From a virus: a stretch of 50,262 bases of DNA. Below are positions 1 to 7,640 of this stretch, one piece after another. Position numbers and translations under genes: made by a program. Each line of letters begins with the position of its first letter. Within the stretch, counting starts at the first letter, position 1. The stretch covers positions 1 to 50,262 of the IMG/VR virus record IMGVR_UViG_3300032213_000265, one strand, 5' to 3'. The notes below the pieces were generated by a model. It had not been told where the DNA came from, searched no databases, and saw nothing but the letters and a program-made list of their open reading frames with translations.

Positions 1-18
1 ATATCCTGCTTGTGCCAT
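1..18 (-). CDS. 5' end of the holin gene (continues at 50262)
   Basis: On the minus strand positions 18 to 1 read ATG GCA CAA GCA GGA TAT (MAQAGY). They are preceded by a good ribosome binding site, TGAGG, which sits in the last codons of the upstream 114-residue gene. If the window is closed into a circle this continues into the small membrane protein at 50262-49974. As given, the two parts are out of frame by one base. Counting the A present at both ends only once gives a continuous reading MAQAGY-LIGAQQ. The piece is therefore the start of that gene and not a separate peptide. Confidence 0.75.
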
Positions 19-22
19 AATT

Positions 23-367
23 TTACCTCAAATTTTCAAGTTTATATAGAGTCGTCATGTAAATTGCCGTCATTTCATCAATAATATTTTCTAAAGCAGG
101 GATATTATTAGATAAGCTTTCACGGTTTTGATTTAGCCAGACTAACTCATCTCTGAGAGCTTTAACTATGTTCGGTATATCTTCAGGCATGTTCCCAATC
201 AAACCAAACGTACCTTGATGCGCCTCTACGTATTTGTCTAACGAGTCTACTAAATCGTCATAGAAATTACCTAACGCTTTATGTTGAGCATAAGAGTTAG
301 TTTTCCAGTGTCTTACATGACTAGCGTTTCTAAGCTTAAACGCTCTGCTGATCATTTTTTCTATCAT
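23..367 (-). CDS. DUF5856-like helical protein next to lysis genes
   Basis: A 114-residue, mainly helical protein. The N-terminal part (FKLRNASHVRHWKTNSYAQH) resembles the DUF5856 family of phage proteins, whose layout recalls ferritin/Dps-like helices with conserved His residues. The function is unknown. The start ATG overlaps the stop of the tail fibre gene (TAATG) and the stop lies just ahead of the holin ATG, so it is translationally coupled between fibre and lysis genes. A second ATG four codons in is also possible. The family assignment is from memory of the motif and is moderate; presence of a real gene is well supported by the tight packing. Confidence 0.75.
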   Translation of the reverse strand: MIEKMISRAFKLRNASHVRHWKTNSYAQHKALGNFYDDLVDSLDKYVEAHQGTFGLIGNMPEDIPNIVKALRDELVWLNQNRESLSNNIPALENIIDEMTAIYMTTLYKLENLR

Positions 368-2742
368 TAGAATGTGCCCCCGTTAATACCGCCCCAAGCC
401 GGAGCACTAGTTCCAGCAGAAGTTAAAACTTGACCAGCTGTACCATTCGCTATAAATGATGTAGCTCCTGATCCGGTCTGGTAAGGAATTTGGCTAGCAA
501 TCCCACCCGCAAGGTTAGTCGCAGTCGTGGCGGTAGTCGCAGTCGTCGCTGACCCAACCGAAAGCGTGCTCTGAGCAACGTACTGAGGCGCACTAGCACC
601 GGCTGTCAGAACATAATTAGTTGTACCTAGAGCTAGCGTTGACGTGGTTGCGGCACCTGTTTGATACACTAACGAGCCAGCAGCACCTCCGGCAACATTC
701 GTAGCTGTGGTTGCGGTAGTAGCTGAACCGGCTGTAGTTGCCGAACCCACGGACAAAGTAGATTGAGCTACATACTGCGGAGCACTAGCACCTGCCGTCA
801 ATACGTAGTTCGTAGTACCGAGCGTTAAGAATGTTGAAGCTCCGGCACCAGACTGATAAGATAAAGCACCTGCTGTACCTCCAGCCAGATTTGTAGCCGT
901 AGTGGCGGTAGTAGCTGAACCTACAGATAACGTACTTTGGGCAACATATTGCGGAGCTGTGCCGGAAGACGTAAGAACGTAGTTAGCTGCACCTATTCCT
1001 AACTTAGACAGCGTAGCCGTGCCGGAAGCATAAAGCAGGTCGCCTATAGTGTAAACAGTTTGACCTGTACCGCCGAAAGAAGCAGATACTGAACCAGCGG
1101 TGATTTGGTTACCGTTAATTGCAATACTAGCTGTACCGGCTGCGGTCAGTTGACCTTGCGCATTGACGCTAAACGTACTAACCGACGAAGCTGTACCGTA
1201 TGAAGCCGCTGTAACACCAGTGTTTGTGATGCTGAACGTAGTAGTGGTGAGAGTTAAACCAGTTCCGGCAGAATATGTAATCGGTGCGTTAAATTGCACA
1301 AACGAAAGAGCAGTAGTACCGACTACAATAGGTAAAGCAGTCTGCTGAACCCAAGCTGTACTAGCTAGAGTTCCAGATAAAACTAGAACATAATCACCTT
1401 GGTCTATTTCATTAGTACCTGAGCCGCTAGTGTCATAATCTGTAGCTCTAGTTAAAATAAATGGTGTTCCTGCTGTACCGGCTTGCGTAACTACATATAT
1501 ACCATTATACGGAGCGTTGCCAGCTGTTTCATCTTTAATTAAAACACGCTGCGTAGCCGTTGGAGAACCACCCCCTAACGATAAAGCACCGTTTGCATTA
1601 GCAGTTATAGTAGCGCCTACACCGCTTGTACCGTTATTGTACGTATACGCAGGTAATGCTGCTGTAGAAGCATAAATAACCGGCTGATGATAATTTAATC
1701 CCGATGCTATCGTGTCAGCGTAGTCTTTATTAACAATGTCAGTACCGTTAGTCGGCGACGTTGTTATCGTTCCTGTAGTTAACGATATAGCGTTAATCGG
1801 CGTATTAGTTACTGAAGTCGCCTGACCTTTTGCGTTAAACGTGACTACAGGGACGCTAGACGAGCTTCCGTAAGTAGTAGCAGAAACTCCTGAATTAGGT
1901 AAGTCAGCTATAACTAAAGAGCGGAAACCTGTAGCTCCAGCCGGACCAGAAGAAGGACCAGCGTAAACTACGTTAGCAGCTTGATCACTTATAACGAGAG
2001 CCGAACCCCAAGAATACTCACCCGTGCCGCCAGAAACTAAAACTTGGCCAGCTAGACCAGGAGGACCAACATAAAGACCGTCTGCTCCGCACCAGATTAT
2101 AGCGCCAGCATCAGGAACTAAGCTTCTAGCAGTACCGCCATTAGACAAACCGAGAATACCGTCTACTTCATCGTCAAGAGCTAAGTTAACTGCAGGATGT
2201 TCATGGTCTGCTCTAGAAATATTTGTAGAAGTTCCTGCAGAACCGCTTTGAAAACCAGATAAAGGTAAAGAATTACTTAGGTTTGCGTTCAATGTGACGT
2301 CAGAACTAAGCAACCCACCGCCGTTCAAGCCGGTTCCAGCTATAACTTGGCGAGAATCAGGCACATAACCTGAAATAGTAGCTGGTATTGTGGTCGCAGC
2401 TACAACTCGACCAGTACTATCTACGGTAAATATAGGGATGTCAGTAGAACCACCGTAAGTTCCTGGTGTTACGCCAGAGTTCGCTAGTTGAACAGTACCT
2501 ACACCACCTGTAGCGATGCTTAAAGTTACATTACCCGTAAGCTGACCGCCACCGGTCATTCCTGTACCAGCGATAACTTGCGTTGTGGTGGGTACTCCGG
2601 CAACACTCAGTAGATCTCCGACGCGAATCTGATAATTATTGCCCTGATAGACAATCATCATCAAGCTGTTCTCGTCAGCTACCGGCGCAACTGGAAGTTG
2701 CGTTAATCTGGTCGGTATTAAATTGCTTGGAACGTCTGACAT
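367..2742 (-). CDS. Long tail fibre / adhesin with C-terminal tandem repeats
   Basis: A 791-residue protein rich in Gly, Ala, Thr and Ser. The N-terminus (about 1-60) looks like an attachment domain (LPTRLTQLP-type text, then IVYQGNNYQIRVGDLL). After it come beta-rich segments with repeated phrases such as VIAGTGMTGGGQL and VIAGTGLNGGGLL, and YGSSSSVPVVTFNAKGQ-type text, typical of fibre shafts. About residues 575-791 are near-identical tandem units (see the repeat feature). It ends in GGINGGTF, and the other fibre-like gene at 47368-48630 also ends in GGTF. It lies after the adaptor and zinc-ribbon genes and before the lysis cassette. Host receptor binding is inferred from family features; no receptor-binding tip domain or chaperone was recognised. 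Confidence 0.85.
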   Translation of the reverse strand: MSDVPSNLIPTRLTQLPVAPVADENSLMMIVYQGNNYQIRVGDLLSVAGVPTTTQVIAGTGMTGGGQLTGNVTLSIATGGVGTVQLANSGVTPGTYGGSTDIPIFTVDSTGRVVAATTIPATISGYVPDSRQVIAGTGLNGGGLLSSDVTLNANLSNSLPLSGFQSGSAGTSTNISRADHEHPAVNLALDDEVDGILGLSNGGTARSLVPDAGAIIWCGADGLYVGPPGLAGQVLVSGGTGEYSWGSALVISDQAANVVYAGPSSGPAGATGFRSLVIADLPNSGVSATTYGSSSSVPVVTFNAKGQATSVTNTPINAISLTTGTITTSPTNGTDIVNKDYADTIASGLNYHQPVIYASTAALPAYTYNNGTSGVGATITANANGALSLGGGSPTATQRVLIKDETAGNAPYNGIYVVTQAGTAGTPFILTRATDYDTSGSGTNEIDQGDYVLVLSGTLASTAWVQQTALPIVVGTTALSFVQFNAPITYSAGTGLTLTTTTFSITNTGVTAASYGTASSVSTFSVNAQGQLTAAGTASIAINGNQITAGSVSASFGGTGQTVYTIGDLLYASGTATLSKLGIGAANYVLTSSGTAPQYVAQSTLSVGSATTATTATNLAGGTAGALSYQSGAGASTFLTLGTTNYVLTAGASAPQYVAQSTLSVGSATTAGSATTATTATNVAGGAAGSLVYQTGAATTSTLALGTTNYVLTAGASAPQYVAQSTLSVGSATTATTATTATNLAGGIASQIPYQTGSGATSFIANGTAGQVLTSAGTSAPAWGGINGGTF
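370..1020 (-). repeat. Tandem repeats in the tail fibre C-terminus
   Basis: At least three protein-level units of about 58-65 residues follow each other. Each contains a run of STLSVGSATTATTATNLAGG type, then SYQSGAGASTFLTLGTTNY, then VLTAGASAPQYVAQ. The DNA has diverged at many third positions while the protein is nearly constant, which implies older duplication under selection. Units differ in the number of ATT/ATTA steps (SATTAGSATTATTAT against SATTATTATTAT), so length variation by recombination or slippage is plausible. Confidence 0.85.
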
Positions 2743-3051
2743 TTAAAACTCCAAGTAGCCGTTACCGTCTTCTGTGACAAAGAACTCATCACCTGCCTCT
2801 TGAATAACTCCAGCAGGACGTGTGTTGATCGGGGTGTCCGGACGCGTAAAAGGAAGAATGATTTGATCTTCTTTACGTGGCGCAAGACGGTACGGGTCGT
2901 AATCATCACGATCTGCTTCACAAACCATGAGATTAGGGTAATTAGGATCAGAAGCTAAATCTGCGAGTTTAAACTTACGCGAACAGCGAGCACAGATACC
3001 GATACCGAACGTCGATTCTCCTCGTACGTCAAGATACAGAACATTACTCAT
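2743..3051 (-). CDS. Small zinc-ribbon-like virion-module protein
   Basis: 102 residues with a CARC pair near residue 21 and a later single Cys in LMVCEADRDDYDPYRLAPR. The layout resembles short zinc-ribbon proteins often found beside podoviral tail adaptor genes. Only three Cys are visible, so full zinc coordination would need a His/Asp or a partner. The C-terminus is acidic and ends in GYLEF. It overlaps the end of the adaptor gene by four bases (ATGA) and its stop meets the fibre start, so it belongs to the same message. Role unknown; a structural or assembly role is inferred from context. Confidence 0.8.
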   Translation of the reverse strand: MSNVLYLDVRGESTFGIGICARCSRKFKLADLASDPNYPNLMVCEADRDDYDPYRLAPRKEDQIILPFTRPDTPINTRPAGVIQEAGDEFFVTEDGNGYLEF

Positions 3052-4028
3052 GCTGTGTATACCCCGATCGAAGGTTGAATATAGGTAGGTGAACCATCGT
3101 TATCACCGTCCCAAGCTCGTTGCTCAGACATGACTGAATCCTGTTGTAAAACAGGGAACAGTGTCATGTCTACTGCTGGTGTTTCTCTAGCTACTTTGTA
3201 AGCTAACTTGTTAACTATCGCATCATACCAGCGAGTAGGTATTTCAACTTGTTGTTGCAGGTTCTGAGTATCCATAATGTCTCTATGGCGCCAAAGAATC
3301 AGTTGAGCATTTTCAGCAGATAAAAACGGTGCTGGCCATAAATTTACGACAGGGTTAGGTAAATCTCTCTGGTACCAATAATTGCTAGGTCTACCAGGAA
3401 AATATTTATTACTTTGGTTAACATAACCGTCTCTGTTCAAAAGTCCCAGAGGTATTTCTTGAGGAAGGTTACCGAGGGTTATCGCAGAGTACGAAATCGT
3501 AGCCGTAGAGGTGATACGGAAGTACTGATAGGCGATGGCACCAGAAATGTCTGTCCAGTTTATTTCGCCAGCTGAAGACGTGTCATCTGCACTTCCTACG
3601 GTAACCCAAGTTGTACCGTCAACACTAGTTTGGAATGTGAGCGGCACAGAAGCTGCGCTCCATTTAATTCCAACTGTATCTACGACGGTAGAAGTAGTGA
3701 AGTTTACGGTATACGAGGTAGAAGTAGCGACGTATGCGCCTGTAACTGGCTGTATCTGCCGGTAATTCAGATTCAAAATGTCAATTGTACCTGCCGGCAT
3801 AGGTATAATCGGCTGATTTTCATACATAGGTAGAATGAGCTTTTCTATACACCAGCTTGGTGTACGCACATTTGCTAAGTCTGAAAGAAGCATGAATAAA
3901 GAATCTAAAGCATAGTTCTGCATCTCGCTCGTTATAGCCTGAGCAGGCAAGCGACAACGTCTGTAGGCATGATCAATCACCTTCAGAGCGTTAAACGTCG
4001 TGTTTCCTATGCTGCCAGAATACGCCAT
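3048..4028 (-). CDS. P22 gp4-like head-tail adaptor with an inserted beta domain
   Basis: 326 residues. The N-terminal ~95 and C-terminal ~150 residues look like podoviral head-to-tail adaptors: NALKVIDHAYRRCRLP with a helical bundle, then PNPVVNLWPAP and LWRHRDIMDTQN, then a helical end with RWYDAIVNKLAYKVARE. Between about 97 and 170 sits a beta-rich insert with FQTSVDGTTWVTVGSAD and YQYFRITS text, which resembles F5/8-type (discoidin-like) or similar galactose-binding-like domains. The usual P22 gp4 is about 166 residues, so the extra length is largely this insert. Its promoter is upstream at 4085-4113. An adaptor role is inferred from motifs and position; the insert could face outward and bind host glycans. 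Confidence 0.75.
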   Translation of the reverse strand: MAYSGSIGNTTFNALKVIDHAYRRCRLPAQAITSEMQNYALDSLFMLLSDLANVRTPSWCIEKLILPMYENQPIIPMPAGTIDILNLNYRQIQPVTGAYVATSTSYTVNFTTSTVVDTVGIKWSAASVPLTFQTSVDGTTWVTVGSADDTSSAGEINWTDISGAIAYQYFRITSTATISYSAITLGNLPQEIPLGLLNRDGYVNQSNKYFPGRPSNYWYQRDLPNPVVNLWPAPFLSAENAQLILWRHRDIMDTQNLQQQVEIPTRWYDAIVNKLAYKVARETPAVDMTLFPVLQQDSVMSEQRAWDGDNDGSPTYIQPSIGVYTA

Positions 4029-4084
4029 GCTAACTCCGTATAGTAGTCAGTATAGCCGCTGTTCCAGCGTGCCCGAATGACGAA

Positions 4085-4113
4085 ATTATAGTTCAATACC
4101 ACTAAAATAGCAA
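4085..4113 (-). promoter_or_regulatory. Leftward sigma70-like promoter before the adaptor gene
   Basis: The minus strand shows TTGCTA at 4113-4108, a 17-bp spacer, and a perfect TATAAT at 4090-4085. It lies in the 86-bp gap between the 106-residue gene and the adaptor start at 4028, leaving a leader of about 50 nt. It has the same design as the elements at 7604-7632 and 49306-49334. Confidence 0.75.
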
Positions 4114-4114
4114 A

Positions 4115-4435
4115 TTACTTCTTACCCATTTTCATTGAGCCGCCTTTTTGCATACCAATCATTGGTACTTTAGGCGCTACGGGTACAGAACGACGCATGG
4201 CTTTACCAGGGATAGCACCTTTAACTTCAGCACGCTGCATGACTTCTTCACGCTGCATGCGAGGGGTTTCCGTAGCTTCATGCTTCATCATGACTTTCTT
4301 GCTAGGGTAACGCTCGCCGGTAGCCTTCTCAACGACACCGCCTTTTGCGTAACCTTTTACTTTACCGCCGTAGCTGTACTCGCAAGGTTTTACGCTGAAG
4401 TCAAAATCTTTAACGTATTGTGGTCCTTTTGCCAT
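4115..4435 (-). CDS. Basic small virion-module protein with KGG motifs
   Basis: 106 residues, very basic. Contains GYAKGGVVEKATGERYPSKK near the N-terminal third, a Met/Glu/Arg-rich middle (ETPRMQREEVMQRAEV), and ends in GMQKGGSMKMGKK. The (F/Y)AxGGxV motif recurs in several other large virion proteins of this genome. Similar short proteins are known in my recollection from related uncultured phages without a function. Position between capsid-associated and adaptor genes suggests a minor virion component or DNA-binding internal protein, which is an inference. Confidence 0.75.
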   Translation of the reverse strand: MAKGPQYVKDFDFSVKPCEYSYGGKVKGYAKGGVVEKATGERYPSKKVMMKHEATETPRMQREEVMQRAEVKGAIPGKAMRRSVPVAPKVPMIGMQKGGSMKMGKK

Positions 4436-4444
4436 GATTTATCC

Positions 4445-4855
4445 TCACGAAGTGGCGTATGTTTTAATACATTCAAGTACGACGCAATACATGTCTCCGG
4501 CACTAGCGTCTAAGGTCGTAAACATCACGTCTCCTGTACTACCGGCTCCGGAGTTGTTCGGTATACCGCCGAATGAAGAAAGATCCATAAGGTAATTTGA
4601 GTTTTGCGGAATCAACCAAGCAAATACGTCAGTGGTAGCGTCCCACAAAATTCTAACTTCCATACCGTGGGTAGTAGAGTAAATCTTATTAAGCTTTACA
4701 CCGTTACACGCTAAATTGAAAGCATTAGGCGCAAGTGTAGAAACGTCAATTTTCAAAACTGCCGTCTCACCCGTACCGTCTGAAATGTTTGTAAATTTTG
4801 CGATGTATAATCGTTCACCATCAAGCAAAACCTGCGTAGCTACTGCGTCAGCCAT
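4445..4855 (-). CDS. Conserved virion-module protein, function unknown
   Basis: 136 residues, mostly beta by composition, no signal peptide. Text such as VLLDGERLYIAKFTNISDGT and a Cys-containing end (DMYCVVLECIKTYATS). It is not assigned to a named family. It follows the strong terminator at 4868-4891, so its expression relies on readthrough or on an unseen promoter. Context between the capsid block and adaptor suggests a head decoration or connector accessory role, unproven. Confidence 0.75.
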   Translation of the reverse strand: MADAVATQVLLDGERLYIAKFTNISDGTGETAVLKIDVSTLAPNAFNLACNGVKLNKIYSTTHGMEVRILWDATTDVFAWLIPQNSNYLMDLSSFGGIPNNSGAGSTGDVMFTTLDASAGDMYCVVLECIKTYATS

Positions 4856-4867
4856 ATATGTCTCCTT

Positions 4868-4891
4868 AAAATGAGGGGGAAACCCCCCTCA
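4868..4891 (-). terminator. Strong leftward rho-independent terminator
   Basis: On the minus strand an 8-bp perfect stem TGAGGGGG/CCCCCTCA with a 4-nt loop is followed at once by TTTT. It starts four bases past the stop codon of the 157-residue gene. On the plus strand no T-run follows. Confidence 0.85.
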
Positions 4892-4894
4892 CGG

Positions 4895-5368
4895 TTACGC
4901 TGTACGAGTGAATACGTATGCGGTTGCGCTAGAGAACATGATAGTGAAACGAGCTATACCTGTCACACCCGCAGCAATGGTCAGGTCGCCAAAGGAACCC
5001 GGAGTATCCGCAGCAGCAGTAGAAAGAATGCCGTTTACGGCAACTACCATAGTCACCGTGCTTGCACCAGCGGTGTTGTCAACGTACAAGTCAAAAACAG
5101 TACCTCTTACAGCTCCAAGTGCTGCGCCAAGCAGTGTACCTGTAGGTAAAGTAATGGCGGTCGCTGCGGCAGAAGTAGAAGTAATATAACCTGTTGCTAC
5201 CTCTGCTGCGGTTGCTGTCGCTGTAGCGTTAATTGCAGAAGTCGTAGCGTGCGTGATCCTACCTGATCCTGCAATATTACCTGTTATATTACCTGTTACG
5301 TTACCTGTAAGTGCGCCAATAAAGCCATTTAACGACGTTACTGGACCTGAAAAAGTAGTTGAAGCCAT
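4895..5368 (-). CDS. Low-complexity capsid-accessory protein (head fibre/decoration candidate)
   Basis: 157 residues. Starts with FSGPVTSLNGFIGALTG followed by a short ladder of TGNVTGNITGNIAG steps, which suggests a beta-helical or trimeric fibrous segment. The remainder is an Ala/Thr-rich beta domain ending in AYVFTRTA. It lies immediately downstream of the capsid gene and is boxed in by two strong terminators (5449-5478 upstream, 4868-4891 downstream), so its dose relative to capsid is probably set by readthrough. A decoration or head-fibre role is an inference from position and composition. Confidence 0.75.
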   Translation of the reverse strand: MASTTFSGPVTSLNGFIGALTGNVTGNITGNIAGSGRITHATTSAINATATATAAEVATGYITSTSAAATAITLPTGTLLGAALGAVRGTVFDLYVDNTAGASTVTMVVAVNGILSTAAADTPGSFGDLTIAAGVTGIARFTIMFSSATAYVFTRTA

Positions 5369-5448
5369 TTTAATTTCCTCACATGCGAGTAGTGCGTATC
5401 TGTCTGCATGTCGTCAGCCGGAACTGTCAGATACACGGAATAATCCGG

Positions 5449-5478
5449 AAAAAACCCCCGCCTGTTTCCAAGCGAGGG
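5449..5478 (-). terminator. Terminator after the major capsid gene
   Basis: The minus strand has a 10-bp stem (CCCTCGCTTG with CAGGCGGGGG, two G-T pairs) closed by a GAAA tetraloop and followed by six T. It sits 12 bases after the capsid stop codon. It should end most capsid transcripts here. Confidence 0.9.
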
Positions 5479-5489
5479 CTATTCTTGCT

Positions 5490-6404
5490 TTAGACTCCAG
5501 CAGTGCCGTAGACACCACGTGGGTCAGTCCAACCGAAAATGTAACGCTCGGTGGCTTTGTAACGCATTGAGTCGGTCTCGAAATCACCTTCCATCGATTT
5601 CTCTAAACCACGACGCATCAACAGTTTCAGACCCTGTGGAGCATCAGTCTGAACCCACCATGCGGTAGTTGAAGTAATACGAGAAAGGTTAGCTTGACCT
5701 TCGGCCAACAGACCCATCGATTTAACAGGGTTGATGTCGTTGTCAGCTGTGCCAGCACGGAGAACCGATTTCAACAGAACTTCAGCTTGGAACACGTTAG
5801 AAGGACCAGATACGATCTTCTTTGGTGTCAAACGGATACGCTTACCGTTGTTGTCAACAGCATTGCGGATCTGAATGAGCAGTTGCTCAAGCGAAGTTTG
5901 CGACAAAGCTGCTGCAGTGGTCAGCTGGTTGCTGAACACACCGTTAACGATAGGGTGGCTAGTAGATACAAGAGCCACACCATCGCCGCCGGTATAAGCA
6001 GAGTTGAACGCACGGTTCAGAATATTAGCGCCCAGAGTTTCCTTGGTTTCAACCAGCGACTGAGCAAGGTGCTCAGCATAGGTCTTACCGATACGGATGT
6101 GGTCGCCATCTTCTACCAGAACTTTGGTCAGTGCAAAAGCCAGACCATAGACTTTGTAGAGGTAGCGTTGCAGGAACAAAACACCACCGGACTGATACGT
6201 TACAGCCATACCGTCAGGGAGTTCTGGAGCTGCGCCAAAACCATACAGAACAGGTTCCTCGTGATAATTACGGGGAATACCTTTTTGCTCACGGAAAACC
6301 ATCTTCCACTCGTCTGCACGCTGGTCGTAAACACCATCGAAGACTTCGTTGAGGATAGGTTCGACTACCGACCGAAAGTCGGTACTTCTCATTGGAGTTG
6401 CCAT
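5490..6404 (-). CDS. Major capsid protein (HK97-type fold candidate)
   Basis: 304 residues. Sequence features fit small phage capsid proteins of the Mu gpT/HK97-like group: an N-terminal helix region (DFRSVVEPILNEVFDGVY), a central P-domain-like helix with AEHLAQSLVETKETLGANIL, then STSHPIVNGVFSNQ, PKKIVSGPSNVFQAEVLL and a C-terminal beta part ending in YIFGWTDPRGVYGTAGV. No cleavable N-terminal delta domain is apparent; a separate scaffold gene is present at 7641-8612. A strong SD (AGGAGGG) precedes the ATG and a strong terminator follows, consistent with high expression. Assignment rests on motifs, size and position. Confidence 0.87.
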   Translation of the reverse strand: MATPMRSTDFRSVVEPILNEVFDGVYDQRADEWKMVFREQKGIPRNYHEEPVLYGFGAAPELPDGMAVTYQSGGVLFLQRYLYKVYGLAFALTKVLVEDGDHIRIGKTYAEHLAQSLVETKETLGANILNRAFNSAYTGGDGVALVSTSHPIVNGVFSNQLTTAAALSQTSLEQLLIQIRNAVDNNGKRIRLTPKKIVSGPSNVFQAEVLLKSVLRAGTADNDINPVKSMGLLAEGQANLSRITSTTAWWVQTDAPQGLKLLMRRGLEKSMEGDFETDSMRYKATERYIFGWTDPRGVYGTAGV

Positions 6405-6419
6405 TTAATCAACCCTCCT

Positions 6420-7013
6420 TTAAATACTATTAACAGCAGCTTTGTAGGCGTGTTCGTTAATACGAACCGTAGCCACAATATAAGCGTCTGTTATAGAGTC
6501 ATTGACGTTACCTTCGAAACCTGTAATCTGAAACTGACCAGAGGTTGCTACAATAGCAGTCAAAAGAGTAGTAGAAAGACCCGTTTGGGTCGAACCACCA
6601 GGAGATGCTACAGTCCAGTCACATTCTTCGCCGACCGCAGTCTGCATAGTTGTACCAGAAGAAGGATTGTTGTACTGAACAGCAAATAGTGTCTCAGGAT
6701 CATCATACACCCAAGCAACAATTTCAGTACCTGTAGCACCGGATGGCCAAAATGGCGAAATCGTTGGTTTACCAGTAGCATCGTTGTACTGACAACCAGC
6801 GAAAATGCCTAGCAAAGTAACACCATCAACAGTACCTGAACGAGTACCATCTGAAGTGCCAAGTTGAATAACACCGTTATCGGTTAATTTTACAGGGTCG
6901 CCCGAGAAAATATTTGCCGCATAGGTCGAAGCGATTACATAGGCTTTCGGACGCATTTGACCACTGTTGTGGTACGATGCGCGAAAACCAAAAGGTGCGC
7001 TAGTCGAAGACAT
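6420..7013 (-). CDS. Capsid-module protein, probable stabilising/decoration protein
   Basis: 197 residues, beta-rich, acidic. Opens with STSAPFGFRASYHNSGQMRP and contains DPVKLTDNGVIQLGTSDG, LLGIFAGCQYND and VYDDPETLFAVQYN, phrases I recall from conserved proteins that sit next to the capsid gene in freshwater and marine podophages. No enzymatic motif. Only 15 bases separate it from the capsid gene, so both are made from one message driven by the promoter at 7604-7632. A decoration role is inferred. Confidence 0.8.
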   Translation of the reverse strand: MSSTSAPFGFRASYHNSGQMRPKAYVIASTYAANIFSGDPVKLTDNGVIQLGTSDGTRSGTVDGVTLLGIFAGCQYNDATGKPTISPFWPSGATGTEIVAWVYDDPETLFAVQYNNPSSGTTMQTAVGEECDWTVASPGGSTQTGLSTTLLTAIVATSGQFQITGFEGNVNDSITDAYIVATVRINEHAYKAAVNSI

Positions 7014-7042
7014 GCTTGCTCCTAAATGGTTAAAAGGTTACG

Positions 7043-7573
7043 TCAGGAAAGATCAAAAAGAGCTTCCCGCTTTTGTCCCATTTCCGCATTACCTTCACCT
7101 ACTGTCAACCTCGACTTAGACATCTTGGCTTGTTCTTCTAAGAACTCAGCTGTGTCTGTCAGTTTCTCTTCTTCGCGCATAGGAGCATCATGGTGAGCCT
7201 CCTTCATAAAACGCTCATAAAGACTGATAGGCAACTTAAAAGCCAACATCTCGTTAACACCGATAAAACCTGACCAATCACCCGTTTTGAGTGTGGCATA
7301 CTCCCAGCCAGGAACATCCTCTGGCTTTACAGGTTCATAGCCCAAACGAATTCTCGTCTGGATGGAGTCACGGGGATTAGTCGTGGTAAGCCAGCACATG
7401 TGCCAGCCAGGAATCTTAGGTAAGTCCGGAAGTGAGGACTGAAAAAACTGCTGACGGAACATTTCAACCCGCTCGTCTTCGGTTACTTCGCGATTTTCAG
7501 TAACTGGGCGATCTTTCATCACCCTGCTATCACGGTTCTCTCCAGCGGATTTCTTTAGTCGTTCGTCGGTCAT
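7043..7573 (-). CDS. Conserved capsid-module protein, function unknown
   Basis: 176 residues with a charged N-terminus (many Arg/Glu, about 1-40), then a better folded centre (IPGWHMCWLTTTNPRDSIQT, RIRLGYEPVKPEDVPGWEY, GFIGVNEMLAFKLPISLYE) and a charged helical tail. The pattern, a flexible charged start and a compact middle, is seen in minor head or assembly proteins. It is the first gene after the promoter at 7604-7632 and sits between scaffold and capsid-associated genes. Start supported by AGGAG upstream. Confidence 0.78.
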   Translation of the reverse strand: MTDERLKKSAGENRDSRVMKDRPVTENREVTEDERVEMFRQQFFQSSLPDLPKIPGWHMCWLTTTNPRDSIQTRIRLGYEPVKPEDVPGWEYATLKTGDWSGFIGVNEMLAFKLPISLYERFMKEAHHDAPMREEEKLTDTAEFLEEQAKMSKSRLTVGEGNAEMGQKREALFDLS

Positions 7574-7603
7574 AATACTCGCTCCTTTCAGCGATTAGTG
7601 CAA

Positions 7604-7632
7604 ATTATAGTGGGTAACTTGAAAAAAGGCAA
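7604..7632 (-). promoter_or_regulatory. Leftward sigma70-like promoter ahead of the capsid block
   Basis: The minus strand carries TTGCCT at 7632-7627, a 17-bp spacer, and perfect TATAAT at 7609-7604, in the 67-bp gap between the scaffold stop and the 176-residue gene. This would lift capsid expression above scaffold and portal. Confidence 0.8.
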
Positions 7633-7640
7633 CTGATGAC

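Noticed and set aside
5694-6689. 331-codon open frame on the plus strand opposite the capsid gene
   Set aside because: It is antisense to a well supported capsid gene, shows no known motif, no SD, and its composition mirrors the codon pattern of the real gene.
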